From Pyrenopolyporus hunteri (taxonomy: Eukaryota; Ascomycota; Sordariomycetes; Xylariales; Hypoxylaceae): a stretch of 64,000 nt of DNA. The notes under the pieces were generated by a model that made no database searches, had not been told where the DNA came from, and was given only the letters and a program-made list of their open reading frames with translations. A program made the translations under genes and the position numbers. Every line of letters starts with the position of its first letter. The stretch's first letter is position 1. Of the stretch, positions 23,044 to 34,705 are shown one piece after another. The DNA lies in assembly GCA_902806595.1 (NCBI GenBank), contig CADCXC010000018.1, forward strand, positions 372,001-436,000, written 5' to 3'.

Positions 23044-24488
23044 AGGGGTATCATATATAAAGACAACCAAACTAATGACGGGCAAGGGAATGAGCATAGT
23101 TTAGGTATACCTTGTATTATATGGTTATGAGGATGGGAATGGGCATTACTGGCAAGGAGTTTAGGGGGTTGAGTAACTTAAGGCGATACTAGTCTTTCTG
23201 CTCGAAAATGGGTCAAATAGTAAAAATATCCGTATATTACTTTTTTCTCGTCTCTTCTCTTTTTAAGTATTTCCTTTTATTTCTTCCCTTATATACCTAT
23301 ATATTCATTCCTCAGTACTATTTCTTGATATATTATGTTTTAACTTAGTTCGCTGGTGCTCTGCTACGGAAAATAGGCAAGTATTGCGTGCATCTATCGA
23401 GACCCGAGGGTGTAGGCGTTCGGGAGATATTCTGATTGGGGCCCTCTCCGGCTAAGTGCGTCCTTCCCATAGGCAGGCCTAAAAGAAAGGCAGCTGCAGG
23501 CAGGAATATGAGTGTTTCAGGTCATGCAGTACAACCTTGAGGGGGTAGGCAAGCGTAGGCAAGCGTAGGCAAGTGCCTACCTATATCCCGCTTTATTCAA
23601 CTTCGGAAGGGCCAGTCAGTCAATCTCGGTTGGAAGCTGGGGATCGGCAACCACCTCAAAACCTTCTAGATTTCGGTCAGATCTCCACCCCAACTACGAA
23701 GCCGAACCTACCTGCTACGGTACCTACCTGCGTACCTACCTACTTCCTAGTATCAGGATCTCTCTTTCCAGGGCCGCGCTATTCTTTATCTCATCCTTTT
23801 CGTTTTCTTTTATTCCCTCTCCGACCTCTCAGCAAGGATTTGCCTTATCTTTTTCTCCTTTTCCCCCTTTCTTTTTTTCCTCTCTCTTCTATATTTATTA
23901 TATTTGAAAAGGAATTGAACTCCTCACACTTCCGCGAATATTCTACCAAGTCGTTCTACCGCAACTACCACCTAATATAGAACCTGTCAATCTAAGGCAG
24001 CCTATAAATAGGCATTTATCATTTATTCGCTCTCACGAAGCGTTACCTATAGGTACGGTAGACTCACCCACTCTCCAAACTACCCCTCCTAGACCTGAGG
24101 CATTACCCCACCAAGGAGAACCCTGAAGGGGCCCAGATGTACGGAATATTTCCTTTGCATGTAGCAGGGCACACCTTCACTCAGGTAGCACCTGCACACC
24201 CAAGAGCTACCTACCTTTCCTGATACCCCGCCAAATATCCACCTTCTCTTTGTCTACATAACTACCTGCCTTGACTTATTATGTACCTCATTTCTTGACA
24301 TCACCACCTTTTAAACAAAATCTACGAAAATTCTACAAATCTAACCAAGATACGGTGCCATATAACACATACAACCTACGGTTACCCACAACGATCGTCT
24401 ACTCCCCATCCGTCCCTAAACCGGCCTAAATTCAACCAACCTACTAAACTTTACTACCTAAACTAATACAATCGACTAGCTAGCCAAG
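23044..24488. other. Intergenic, pyrimidine-rich 5' flank of the epimerase gene
   Basis: About 1.4 kb without a supported gene. Tandem GTAGGCAAGC units occur at 23545-23575, and CT-rich runs occupy 23800-23900. From about 24300 to 24488 the sequence looks like a CAAC-rich fungal 5' leader. Confidence 0.55.
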
Positions 24489-25599
24489 ATGGTTGACCGT
24501 CCAAACAAGCCCATGGCTCTGGCCACGACGCCTGGGCTCCCTCCTCAACCTCAGGTTAACTTCACCCACGGAAATTCGCGCGTATCCGCCGCCCTACCCA
24601 CGGGCGAGAGCGTCGAGGTCCTACTCTATGGCGCCACCGTCATCAGCTGGAAGAACCGCTTCGGGATCGAGAGGCTTTGGCTGTCGGACGCCGCCAAGCT
24701 TGACGGATCTAAGGCCGTACGCGGCGGTATCCCTCTCGTATTTCCCGTGAGTTACCTCCCTTTGCCTCTTGATCTACCTCTTTAAGATAGCCCACGTAGC
24801 AAGAGACCCAGCTAATACTTGCGCCCGATTACCAGGTGTTCGGCACAGCACCCGACCACGCTGCCACCTCGAAATTACCGCAACACGGTTTCGCGCGCAA
24901 CTCGCGATGGGAGTTTCTGGGCAAGTCGACCTCGGAGTCCACGGGCCCGTCTGATACTTCCGTCAAGCTCGACTTCGGTCTATCGTCCGCGACCCTCGAC
25001 GACAAGACCAAGAGCCTATGGCCGTACACCTTCTCTATCATTTACAGCGTCACCCTGACCCCGGAGAACCTGAGCACGAGCATCGTCGTTACCAACGACG
25101 GCGAGCAGCCCATCGAGTTCCAGGTCCTGATGCACACTTACCTGCGAATCAACGTAAGTAGTTCTTGGAAGATTAAAGTCTCTAATTATGGTGACGGTCG
25201 GCTAAAATCTCGTGCGCGGAATAGGACATCGCCAAGATCCAGGTCACCGGCCTCGAAGAATCGGAATACGTCGACAAGGTGGACGCCGCGAAGACGAAGA
25301 CGCAGTCCGGCGCAGTGACCATCACGGGCGAGACCGACCGGGTGTACACGCCGGCAAAGGGCCCCTCGAACCCGGTAGTGGTCTCGGAGGACGGGGAGGC
25401 GGTTTTCAGCATCGTGCGGGACAACCTTAAGGACGTTGTAGTCTGGAACCCCTGGGCGGACAAGGCGGCGGGTATGGGCGACTTCGAACCCAAGGACGGC
25501 TTCAAGAAGATGCTCTGCGTCGAGGCCGGGTCGGTCAAGGGTTGGACCACGCTTGACCCTAGCGACGCCTTCGAGGGCGCCCAGACCATTTCCGACTGA
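24489..25599 (+). CDS. Glucose-6-phosphate 1-epimerase
   Basis: Aldose 1-epimerase-fold enzyme of the yeast YMR099C type that interconverts alpha and beta anomers of glucose 6-phosphate in the cytosol. Three exons: 24489-24746, 24836-25153 and 25225-25599, giving 316 residues. Donors are GTGAGT and GTAAGT; acceptors are TTACCAG and GGAATAG. Family segments are EVLLYGATVISWKN, RGGIPLVFPVFG, and QHGFARNSRWEF with the probable catalytic His103. Also present are RDNLKDVVVWNPWADKA and CVEAGSV with probable catalytic Glu292. Length matches the family. The start context AAGATGG is favourable. Confidence 0.92.
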
Positions 25600-26496
25600 C
25601 TTGGTAGTTATGGCTTTTCACCTGCGCCGGGGCAAATGGGCAGACTGTAAGAGAACGACGCCGATTGGAATGCGCAAGAATTGAGAGGCGGGGCGTAGCG
25701 AGACGGAGGGGCGCATCTTCGAGGATGTAAGAACCCTAAGACGGAGGGGAACCGTATTAGATCTCCTTTAGCTACCTAGGTACCTACCTAACCTACTCTT
25801 TTCCTTCCTGGTAGGAAGAAATTGACCACTCGGATTGGTTCGATATACCTGGCCAATCATAAGCCATCGCGTGCATGTCTACCGATCCATCACTTAGAGG
25901 GCATTCATAATTCTTGATACGCGGGTGTTATTGTAGACGGGGTTCCTGTGTTCCATTCGGTTATATTGATATACTGCTGGACCTTTAGTCTTATATGAAT
26001 TTTATACGTGACTACGGAGTTTTCTAAGAGGATGAAGAAACGTCTTGTTAGGTAAGATTTATAAGTAACCTCCTAGAGTCTTGATTCGATTGATAGTTCG
26101 CATTAAGCCTCGAGTGTAATATATGGATAAACGGAGAGCCTAAGTGGGTTAAGTAGGTATATGAGAAATACGTCTTTTCGAAGCTTCCCAAGAAACGAAT
26201 AACTAAAGGGGGCTTAACAGGTATACTCTTTTGTCATGCAAACAATCATCGTCTACGGAATATCACACTCAGATCTGATTAATAGCTCTAGTAGAGTATT
26301 TCACGAGGGACATTAGAATTAAGAGAACAACAATAAATAGAATAGAATAGAATGAAATAAAATAAGAATAACCGCCCCAGAAATCTGCGAGTTACACCTA
26401 GCTAAACTCCTTACTCCTCGCAAACCAGCTACCCGTTACATCCCCGTCATTTCCCCCTTTCCATTCCCCTTCCCCTTCCCCTCCCTCATATCCCCT
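25600..26496. other. Intergenic, AT-rich with AATAG repeat
   Basis: Convergent 3' flanks of the epimerase and SPRY genes. It includes GCTACCTAGGTACCTACC at 25770-25787 and a short AATAG/AATAA array at about 26330-26370, then a C-rich tract to 26500. Confidence 0.6.
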
Positions 26497-27846
26497 CTAC
26501 TCCCGATACCCCCTCCACCGCCACAGCTCCGGCGCGAAGACGATCTCGAACTCCACGCGGTCGAACACGCCGACGGCGGCGCAGAGGTCGTGGTACCCCT
26601 CGAGCCCGGTCACCGGCAAGTCCGTCTCGCGGTCCGTCTCCTCGTGCAGGTCCCAGCGGCCGCGCTCGACGCCGTCGCGCGTCAGGAACACCTGCACCCC
26701 GATCCCGCTGCCGCTCTGGTACCCCCCGTGCTGCTGCTGCCGATGCTGCTGCTGCGACCGCGACTGCCCCGGCGCGTGGAACTCCATGCCCAGCCCCAGG
26801 GTCTCCCCGCGCCTGAACGGCGCCGCGAACGCCCGCCCGCCCCACCGGTCGTTCACGTACCTGTGCCCGTCGTCGCCGTGCACGCCCAGGCTCCCGCGGT
26901 GCCAGCCCGGCAGCCGGAACGCGGGGTACGGCGGGGCGACGTAGCCCAGGGCGAGCGGGACCTCGTCGCCGGCCCCCAGGACCCGCACCTCGTAGTACAC
27001 CGCCTTGCGCGCGCGGCCCGTCGCCAGCGGGCTGTGCGCCGCGGCCTGGTACAGCGGCGGGTACGTCGCGAGGCAGGTGTCGGGGGTCCCGGGGCCCGAG
27101 GCGCCGCGCCAGACGCCCGGGCGCGGCTGCGACAGGGAGACGCCGGGCGCCGGCGCGTACACGGCCACGGCGCCCCGCGCGGCGGCGGACAGCGCGTCCT
27201 GGGAGGGCGCCATGGGCCCGAAGAGCGGGTGCGCCGCGCACCAGGACTCGCCGGCCGCGCACTCGTCCTCCGTGGCGTTGTTCGCGGGCGACCGGTCGAA
27301 GCCGCCGAAGAAGTTGGGCGGCGGCGGCAGGAGCGCCGTGTCCGGGACCGCGGACTGCCAGTCGTGTTTCGGGGGCTTCTCCTGGGATGGCGGGGGTCCT
27401 GGTGGTGGAGCGTAGTATGGAGGTGCTTGGGATTGAGAGAAAGACTGAGACTGGGCAATGTAAGAAGCCGCCTCGCCCCGGCCCTGGATGTGAGAAGGCG
27501 GGGGCCCGGGCGGGGGAGCGTAGTCCGCGGAGCCGCCGGCTACCGGAGAGTTGAAGAACGGGTTGTTCTTAGTGTCCGACGGTGGAGGTCCCGGGGGCGC
27601 CGCGTAGGAATGGGAAGGAGGCGGGCCGGGAGGTGGGGCGTAGTAAGGAGCCGATTGAGACTGAGGTGGGTAAGGATGGTTCTGGCCCCGGTCCTGGTTG
27701 TGCGACGGCGGCGGACCGGGGGGAGGCGCGTAGTCTTGCGGCATGCTGGTGTTGGCCTTTGGATTCGCCGCGCTGGTTCGCGGAGGCGGGACTAGGGCTG
27801 GCTTGGGAGCTCGATCGTCGGCGTTGTCTTTGCTTCCGAAGCACAT
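26497..27846 (-). CDS. SPRY-domain protein with proline-rich repeats and PPxY motifs
   Basis: Single-exon gene of 449 residues; the first ATG in frame is 27846 (MCFGSKD, with Cys at position 2). Residues 38-160 carry five copies of a (Y)APPPGPPPSH-type unit. The linker holds a Cys pair (DECAAGESWCAAHP). Residues about 283-439 form a SPRY domain: VYYEVRVLGAG, LGYVAPPYPAFRLPGWHRGS, GDDGHRYVNDRWGG, FLTRDGVERGRWDL and AAVGVFDRVEFEIVFAPELW. Two PPxY WW-ligand motifs are present: PPYY at 142-145 and PPLY at 263-266. In yeast, Ssh4 and Ear1 combine SPRY and PPxY to recruit Rsp5, but they also have a membrane segment, which is missing here. A role as an Rsp5-type adaptor is inference. The SPRY half is very GC-rich, which opens long false frames on the other strand. 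Confidence 0.8.
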   Translation of the reverse strand: MCFGSKDNADDRAPKPALVPPPRTSAANPKANTSMPQDYAPPPGPPPSHNQDRGQNHPYPPQSQSAPYYAPPPGPPPSHSYAAPPGPPPSDTKNNPFFNSPVAGGSADYAPPPGPPPSHIQGRGEAASYIAQSQSFSQSQAPPYYAPPPGPPPSQEKPPKHDWQSAVPDTALLPPPPNFFGGFDRSPANNATEDECAAGESWCAAHPLFGPMAPSQDALSAAARGAVAVYAPAPGVSLSQPRPGVWRGASGPGTPDTCLATYPPLYQAAAHSPLATGRARKAVYYEVRVLGAGDEVPLALGYVAPPYPAFRLPGWHRGSLGVHGDDGHRYVNDRWGGRAFAAPFRRGETLGLGMEFHAPGQSRSQQQHRQQQHGGYQSGSGIGVQVFLTRDGVERGRWDLHEETDRETDLPVTGLEGYHDLCAAVGVFDRVEFEIVFAPELWRWRGYRE

Positions 27847-29245
27847 CAAGTATGTCTCGGGCTGTAAGAGGTACCAAGCAGGTTATGAACACGGGTTGAG
27901 CGCTGCGGTGCTCGGCAGATTGAATATATCCCGTAAGTGAGAGGTAGGGGAATCCAAGTGAGCGGAATAGCTTTAAAGAGTCGCTACTAATAAGCTGCTT
28001 GTTTGATTTGGAATAAGGCCCTAGGTATCGTACAGTGCGTGCGACGCCACAGATCACTCAGCCCGGTTAGATGTATGTATGTACGTATTGTACCTATGTA
28101 AGTAAGAGGTAAATAACGAGGTGTATGTAGGTAGGTATCTGGGTGAATCACATGGATCATAGATCTGTAATAGTTGGCTATGTCATACGAGTACGACAGA
28201 GGCGACTGGTTATCAGGGAAAAGGCGGCTGTGCTACGAGACTAGCCAATTGCCAAGCACAGTATTTGTCAATGGGCCGAGGACAGTAGGATAGGACGCTT
28301 AACTTTGATTCCCAGGGGATAATGGCAACGACCCGGTAAAGGAGGCGAAGTTGAAGTTTGTAGTTGTTAAAGTTGCGCAGTTGTTCGTTAGCCGTTTGCT
28401 CAGCCGCAATGGATCTAGATCAAGACCCGCGTGGCAGGTTCGAGGCGACCCCCCAACGGACCCAGCGCTAAGCTAGTATGGAACTGGAACTGCCTACTAC
28501 GGACTATACTGCGTCCCCGTAGCGTGAGCTAGGTAGACGCAATGACGTAAGTCTATCTCCAACTGTAGGTACCCACGCCCAGATCCAGATCCGGGAATTT
28601 CCAGGTTACGATACGTACCACCTTCTACATTCAACCTGAGTAACTGTACCTACCTAGGTTTCTACATGTGGTTGAGGTCCTACAGCTCAGTATCAGGTCA
28701 CGCATCACGATAAACAGCATCTAAGCAGCATAGAAACTGGAGCCCTTAAAGAGAGTATGTCCAAGTAATATTTATCGCTCGGCAGCGTAGCAGTCTTGCC
28801 AGTCTGCGAGCTTCCGCAACTAAAGTTAGGTACTATCTTGCGTATCCTACTCACAGCCAACGATCCGAATCAGAGCGGCCAAGTTGGCTGGCTCGTCTAG
28901 TTCCTCTGCAAACTCTCGCCACGTTTCTCATATTGTTTCGAAGAATAAAAATCAACATCAAAATCAAAGTGATTAATCAATCGTCAAGAGGCCAACTAGC
29001 AAATTAGATGGACCATCTTAGAAAAGAACTTAAACTAATATTATCCCCCTTTGTGCATGTCTCATCGGCGCCTTCTTCTCGTGCTAGATTGTCTAGCGTA
29101 ATCGTAATTCCATTCGAAATAGACTAAATGGCAAGCATGGCAATAAGCCAGCCGTATGTCATGTGTCGTATTCCATGATATCAAGTCAAGACATCGTATC
29201 ATTGTATCATTTCGCCGAACGGGAAAGCGCCTGGGTATACTCTCC
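27847..29245. other. Intergenic
   Basis: About 1.4 kb without a supported gene. It has GTATGTA/TAGGTA motifs at 28070-28140 and an AT-rich section at 28930-29050 next to the 3' end of the Ca2+/H+ exchanger gene. Confidence 0.55.
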
Positions 29246-31934
29246 TCAAGCACCCAGAGCACCAGCGGCGTCGCCTTCGGGATAGAAGAACGCGACGACG
29301 GCGATGATGACGTACGTGGCGCACAGAAGCGCGCCTTCGAGGTAATTGCTCCTGCCGTCCAGGATCAGGAAGTTGATGATGAAGGCCGAGACGAACAGGC
29401 ACACCGTCTCGAACAGCGTGAAGTAGAGCGTCATGGGCTGTCCGATGATCCATCCGATGATGACCACGAGCGGCGTCAGGAACAGGGATATCTGGATCGA
29501 GGAGCCGATCGCCACGCCGATCGCCAGGTCCATCTTGTTTTTCATGGCCACCGTGACGGCCGTCACGTGCTCCGCCGCGTTACCGACGATCGGGAGGATG
29601 ATCAGGCCGATGAACGTTTCCTTGAGCGCGCTGTTCGCCACCACGTCGTCGATGGCGTCGACCATGAACTCGGCGCACACGGCCACGAGTGCCGTCGAGA
29701 CCAAGAGCATGAACACGGACGCGCGACGCGAGAGGTCGCCCTCGTGCTCCTTGCCATCCTCTCCGGCGACGCCGGTAAGGGTGGTGACGGGAATGCGCGC
29801 GGGCATCATGGCTCCGGGCGGTCGGTACTGGTACTGGTTGAGTCTCTCGGGAAGGGAGTTGGTCCTGCGGATGCCGTATCGAACACGCGGCACGGGCCCG
29901 GTCGAAACCGCAGGCGCGGCTGCCATGTCGGAAGACTGCGCGAACACAGGCGGTGCCAGGCTCTTAGCCACGGGGCGGAGCGACAGGACACGCAGGTTGT
30001 TGAAAGGACGCTTGGAACCAGGAGTGACTTCGAACGGACCCTCGACGTTGGCGCCCGTGTCCGCGAAGTCCACGCGGCGGGGCTCTCCGTTGTTTACGGC
30101 GTTCTGCGCCGCGTCTGGACCGACACCGGCGATATTCTCTGCCTCAGCGGTTCCTTCGACGGGTACGACGGCCGAGGCCTTGTCCCGCTTGTGGTGCTTG
30201 CGCTTAGAGCGTTTATGTTTACGACGGGTCTTTGGTTCTTCCTCTTCTTCCTCGATAGCCTCGTCGCTACCTTTAGAATTCATCCTAGGGAACGAGACCG
30301 GGAATCCGTGCGAAGAGTCGCCGGATCCCTCGTGGACGGGGCTAGCGCTGTTGGTTCCGAGCGACGGGGTGCGAGTTCGCACTCCGTCGTCCGTGTCTAC
30401 GGACGCCGCGCTCGACTTCCTACGACGGTGTCCGCGGATAGTTCGTCGGATGCGTCGCGACATCGTTTCTCTCGAGTGATTCGAGCGATCCGAGTCAGAC
30501 TCCGACGATGAGCTCGAATCGGAGTCCGAAGATTCGAGCCATGCAGCCGCCGGTCCGGGAGTTGCTTCCTCATCGATGATGTGCTGGGGAGTCGATTCAT
30601 ACATGTATGCGTGAGACTTCAGCTGGAAGAGCAGGTACACGACGTATACCAGGAGTAGAATCTAATAGCCATGTTAGCGGAGAGGCAGGGAAGCGGGATA
30701 TGTTGAGCGGCTACGTACGATGCTAACACCGCGGCTGATTTTCAGAGACTCGCTGTCAGCCTCTGCTCTATCTCGAAACGAAGCATGGAACGCGGTCTAG
30801 AACTAGTCAGCATTATATTCTCTTAGTTGCATTTAGATAAACTAACCGGTAACATAAGACTGATAACACTCAAACTGAGCAAACAGGCGCTCATCTGTGT
30901 TACAGTACTGTTGTAGATCTAGAACATGTTAGCAGATGTCTTACGAATACGGATTATTCAACGAACCTGTTCGCGGAAGCGGAGACCACCGAGGAAGAAG
31001 GCCATGCCCAGAATGAGGAGCAAGTTCGCGAGGATAGACCCCAACAGAGAGGCCTGGACGATACGAATCTCGCCCTATATAGTTAGCCACATGAATGATC
31101 AGATACTAGGTAAGAAGTTGTCTACCTTAACTAGAGCAATGCTGCAGCATTGAAACCATTGGTTAGCAAAATATAACAATACACATATTGGCTATGCCGA
31201 AATCGAAAAGAAAACGACTCTTTGGCGATAAATCTGTGGCGAATAGAATAATAACTTACATGCTATCGATTTGTTAGCTAAAGCGAATACATTCCCAAAC
31301 GAGCAATTGTGACTCACAAGATAATAAGTTCGACGGCATTTCCAAATGTAACGTTAAGCAGCGCGCCGATGGTGTCGCCCATCCTGCGGGCCACGGACTC
31401 GGTAGCATGGCTAAGGAGTCCCGCAAGCGGGATGATGGCGATGGCGTTGATGCCGAATGTAGCTCCGGCGTTCCTGTTGGGGATGTTCGCGATGACGATT
31501 CCGACGGGTACGAAGACCAAGAGGCAGTTGATCCAGCTGTGGAGGATGATCTTCTGGAATTCGAGGAGGGCCTCGACAATGGCGTTAGGTTTTTTCTTAT
31601 CGGCCCCCGCCTCGTCTACGACAGGCCCCGTCCCCTCCACTTCAGATGCCGGCGCAGCCGACTGATCGGTAGGTGCGTTATCCTTTCCGGCGTGTGAAGC
31701 GTCTGGGTGGTTCGGGGCGCCGCCGTTAGGTAGGCCTTGACGGCCGTCGAGGCTGCCGGCGCCAGCATCGCGAATCTCTTTCTGGTTTCGCTCTGATGCG
31801 GGTGGGTTGTCTAGGGGAAGGATAGGGTTGGAGTTGGACGCTGCGGAACGTTGAGAGCCTCCATACGCGTGACCTCGTGCCCAAGAGCGTATGCGATCTA
31901 TATAAGAGGCCTTGTCAGTTGAGCTTTCCTTCAT
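29246..31934 (-). CDS. Vacuolar-type Ca2+/H+ exchanger (CAX/Vcx1 family) with long central loop
   Basis: Exchanges cytosolic Ca2+ for vacuolar protons. Eight exons: 31934-31318, 31262-31260 (3 nt), 31141-31126 (16 nt), 31074-30967, 30918-30847, 30796-30719 and 30661-29246; the two micro-exons are in the middle of the first exchanger signature. (That list is seven coding exons in all.) The product is 769 residues from the first in-frame ATG at 31934. Splicing gives GNAVELIIFIIALVKGEIRIV then LLGSILANLLLILG (c-1 repeat). The second repeat is GNAAEHVTAVTVAMKNKMDL then GVAIGSSIQISLF (c-2). The N-terminal about 150 residues are cytosolic and disordered. Between the two halves lies a loop of about 300 residues, rich in Ser and charge (Asp/Ser run, EEEEEE, then HKRSKRKHHKRDK). 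Yeast Vcx1 lacks such a loop. All donors are GT and all acceptors AG. Confidence 0.9.
31260..31262 (-). other. Predicted 3-nt micro-exon (CAT)
   Basis: The preceding exon ends in TT at 31318. CAT (31262-31260) lies between an acceptor GATAG and a donor GTAAGT. The next exon starts C ATT at 31141. Joining gives TTC ATC ATT and the peptide ELIIFIIALVK, which matches the conserved CAX signature. Skipping it would give IIFIALVK, one Ile short. Both flanking introns (55 and 118 nt) have CTAAC branch sites. Confidence 0.7.
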
Positions 31935-34705
31935 CGATGTATGCGGCTTTGGCAAGTTCGACGCCAAGGTCGTAGTTGTTCTGTAAGGAGAACGGAAAAG
32001 GGAAAAGAAACAGAAAACGTGTCGAAGGAACGTTATGCGAGAGCGAGAGAGGCCTAGACTAAATAGGCGTAGAAGGAAGTGGAAAATTGGAGTAGGGTGG
32101 TGTCGTGGGAAGCTCTGCAATTGGAAGAGATCAAGGCGTAATCTGGGAAAGGTCAGGGGGGTAGCCGAAGCGGTGCTCGCGGATTGGCTCCCAGGACGAA
32201 GGCTTACAAGCCAGTTACAAGCCAGTCACCGGCTTTGTCCCCAGCAGAGCCGATACGGATTTCTGGTAGAGGCAGCTTGGCAACAGGTCACTAGGCCCCT
32301 GCGGTCGATAACGTGTAGACTGAACTGTGTGGGTTTTCGCCTCGCTTTTCGGATGGCGATACGACGTCGATCCCCACCTCGACTCTGGGCTAACACGTTA
32401 TCTGTGCCGCAAGCCTTATATTAAACGTCCTTGATAACTTGATAAAGAGCTGTCTCTTTTCCCCCGACTCACTCTTTATCGATAATTGGCTGAGGCGATA
32501 TGGCATTGCCTCAAGCCCTTTGAAAGCCCCAAACAATAAACAAGTAAATATATAGGTAGGAAGATAGATAAGCTCAGCTCAGCAAACGGATATGAGATGC
32601 GCATACACCTCAGCCAGCCCCTATGACACCATACCAATAGACTCTCAAGCCGGCAGATAGCCCCCACTTAGGAGCTTGTCGGAATTAATGTGCCACGGCA
32701 CCTTAGCGTCGCGTTGAGTAAAGGGCGGACGGCAACAGTAGCCGGTGGATAAGTACGCACGCGTACGGGGGATGATAAGCGCCATGCCGAGATACACTAG
32801 ACTTCGCTTGAAGCAGCTAGAACACACGTCCTATATAATATGTAAAGGAGATGGGTAACGCAGAAACAATGAATCGGGATTGAAAGAAATAGGAGAAACT
32901 TACTCATCGTAGCTACAGCGATACACCTGAAGGTAGAGAGTGTCGTCTTATCAAGACTATTACTCTCTCTGCCTCTCCTCTTCCGATAGGTAACGATCCT
33001 GCGTATCTGACTCTCCCTGCTTAATACCCCAACGGATTCTCACGACTCTCTATCTCTCTTCCCCCGTCTCCCCCCCTCTCTCGTAAGCCGTCGTGTAACA
33101 GGCGACTCTTATATGCGTTCTGCTCGGCGGTATCAGCGACGTGTTACTGGACGTGGGATTTGTTTTTCTACCCCCGATCGTTTGTCGGGGGGCAGGCTCA
33201 GCAACGGGGCGGTCCACCGCCTCACTTCGCGAGCTACAACGTATACGCGACTTGCAATGCGCACTGTGCGACGCACAACCTTACGAGCTTGCGTAGGGCT
33301 GATCAGCTAGCCCCGACGGTGCTGCGGTAGACAAGCCCGAATGCGAGACTAGCTCCTGTACGCGTCGTCGATAAGACGTTTTCGCGCGGGACTCGAAGGT
33401 CGGACTGATCCGATACCAGGTAGTACCTCAGGGATGGATATTCAAGACTTTGTGTTTACTCGCTAAATTGATGAGTTGACGAAGAGATGAAATAAATTGA
33501 GTAGAGTTCGTGTTTGTCTCAAATATTGGTGAGGAGACGAGATTGAAAATAATGATAGGGAAATTACAATTGAATACATACCTAGGTACCTACTAAATAT
33601 GTAGCTTCCTATACGTTTAGCAGAGTATAATTCTCCATGTGGTTGGTTAATAGGCCCAGGTACCCAGTCATGCTGTTACCAGCTGCAATGTCCCTAACCT
33701 GCCGATATAATTGATAGAGTCGGTTGAATCGGCAGGTATATTTACATGTATATTCCCATGTAGTCAGGATACAGGTCATAGTCTGGGTACCTACATACAT
33801 GTAGGTAACCGATCTAGATAGATGCATCTAGCTTATAGAGATCGGTAGGTACCTTTACCTAGGGCCCTAATCGCGTAGCCATGGAAAGAGCTACGGAACA
33901 TCCATGACGTAGTTAGCCGGATAGTTACACTTACACCACCAAGTGTTGTGTTACCGCGGGTCGGCCTGGGTGTTACCTGAGCTATGCGACACGCCCCTAA
34001 TAGATAGGTACATAGGTGGCTAGGTATGTACAGGCAGGTATCTTTGTCCTTGGATCTAGGTACATCAATCCAGCCAACTCAGGGACTATATTCGCGCTAT
34101 GAGAACATTCCGGTGCTCGGAAATGTATATCAGCTCAATATAAGCTACGCCATTCCGCCACCCCAATTAAAGTCGCGGCACGCTAAAAATAGGGGGTAAG
34201 TATATAATTATATTCTCATTCGAGAAACTTCAAAACTGTAAAATCCAGTTGAGGTATCAAGTATTGTATTTCTCGTATGAGAATCTTTCTAACCCTAGGA
34301 GGTTCGGCTGACAAAAGGAGTCACAATGGTAGGTAAGTATTTTCTCGATAATACTGTAGTACCATAAAGCTCAAAGGAGAAACTCGTTACTACAACGGCG
34401 AGGGATTCAACTATGACTTGAGAGTGATTCTACAACGAGAAATATAATACCACTCATTATACCCGGAAATAACATTCCAAGTGGACAGAAGTCGTCTAGG
34501 AGTGATCCCGCCATGCTTCTCCCCGGGCCGGCTCGCCTGCTTTCCCCGCGAACCCGTTATTTAACACATCGACTCGTTTAAACCTCTATAGGAGACAACA
34601 TATATTACGCCCAAATACAGACCACCCCTCTATCATCAACACGTACCTTTAGAACTGCCATCGTACCAAAACCACCCGCGGGATCCAATAATCAATAACA
34701 ACCAT
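31935..34705. other. Intergenic, 2.8 kb
   Basis: No supported gene. The first part is the probable 5' leader of the exchanger gene. A direct repeat ACAAGCCAGTTACAAGCCAGT occurs near 32208-32226. TAGGTACC/TACATGTA motifs cluster at 33580-33870 and 34010-34070. Plus-strand frames at 32035-32424 and 33113-33310 have no recognisable domain. Confidence 0.5.

Noticed and set aside
26590..27795. 401-codon plus-strand frame opposite the SPRY gene
   Set aside because: Arg/Pro/Val-rich mirror of a very GC-rich exon; the minus strand has clear SPRY motifs.
29156..30511. 451-codon plus-strand frame opposite the Ca2+/H+ exchanger
   Set aside because: Antisense shadow; the minus strand carries unmistakable exchanger motifs.
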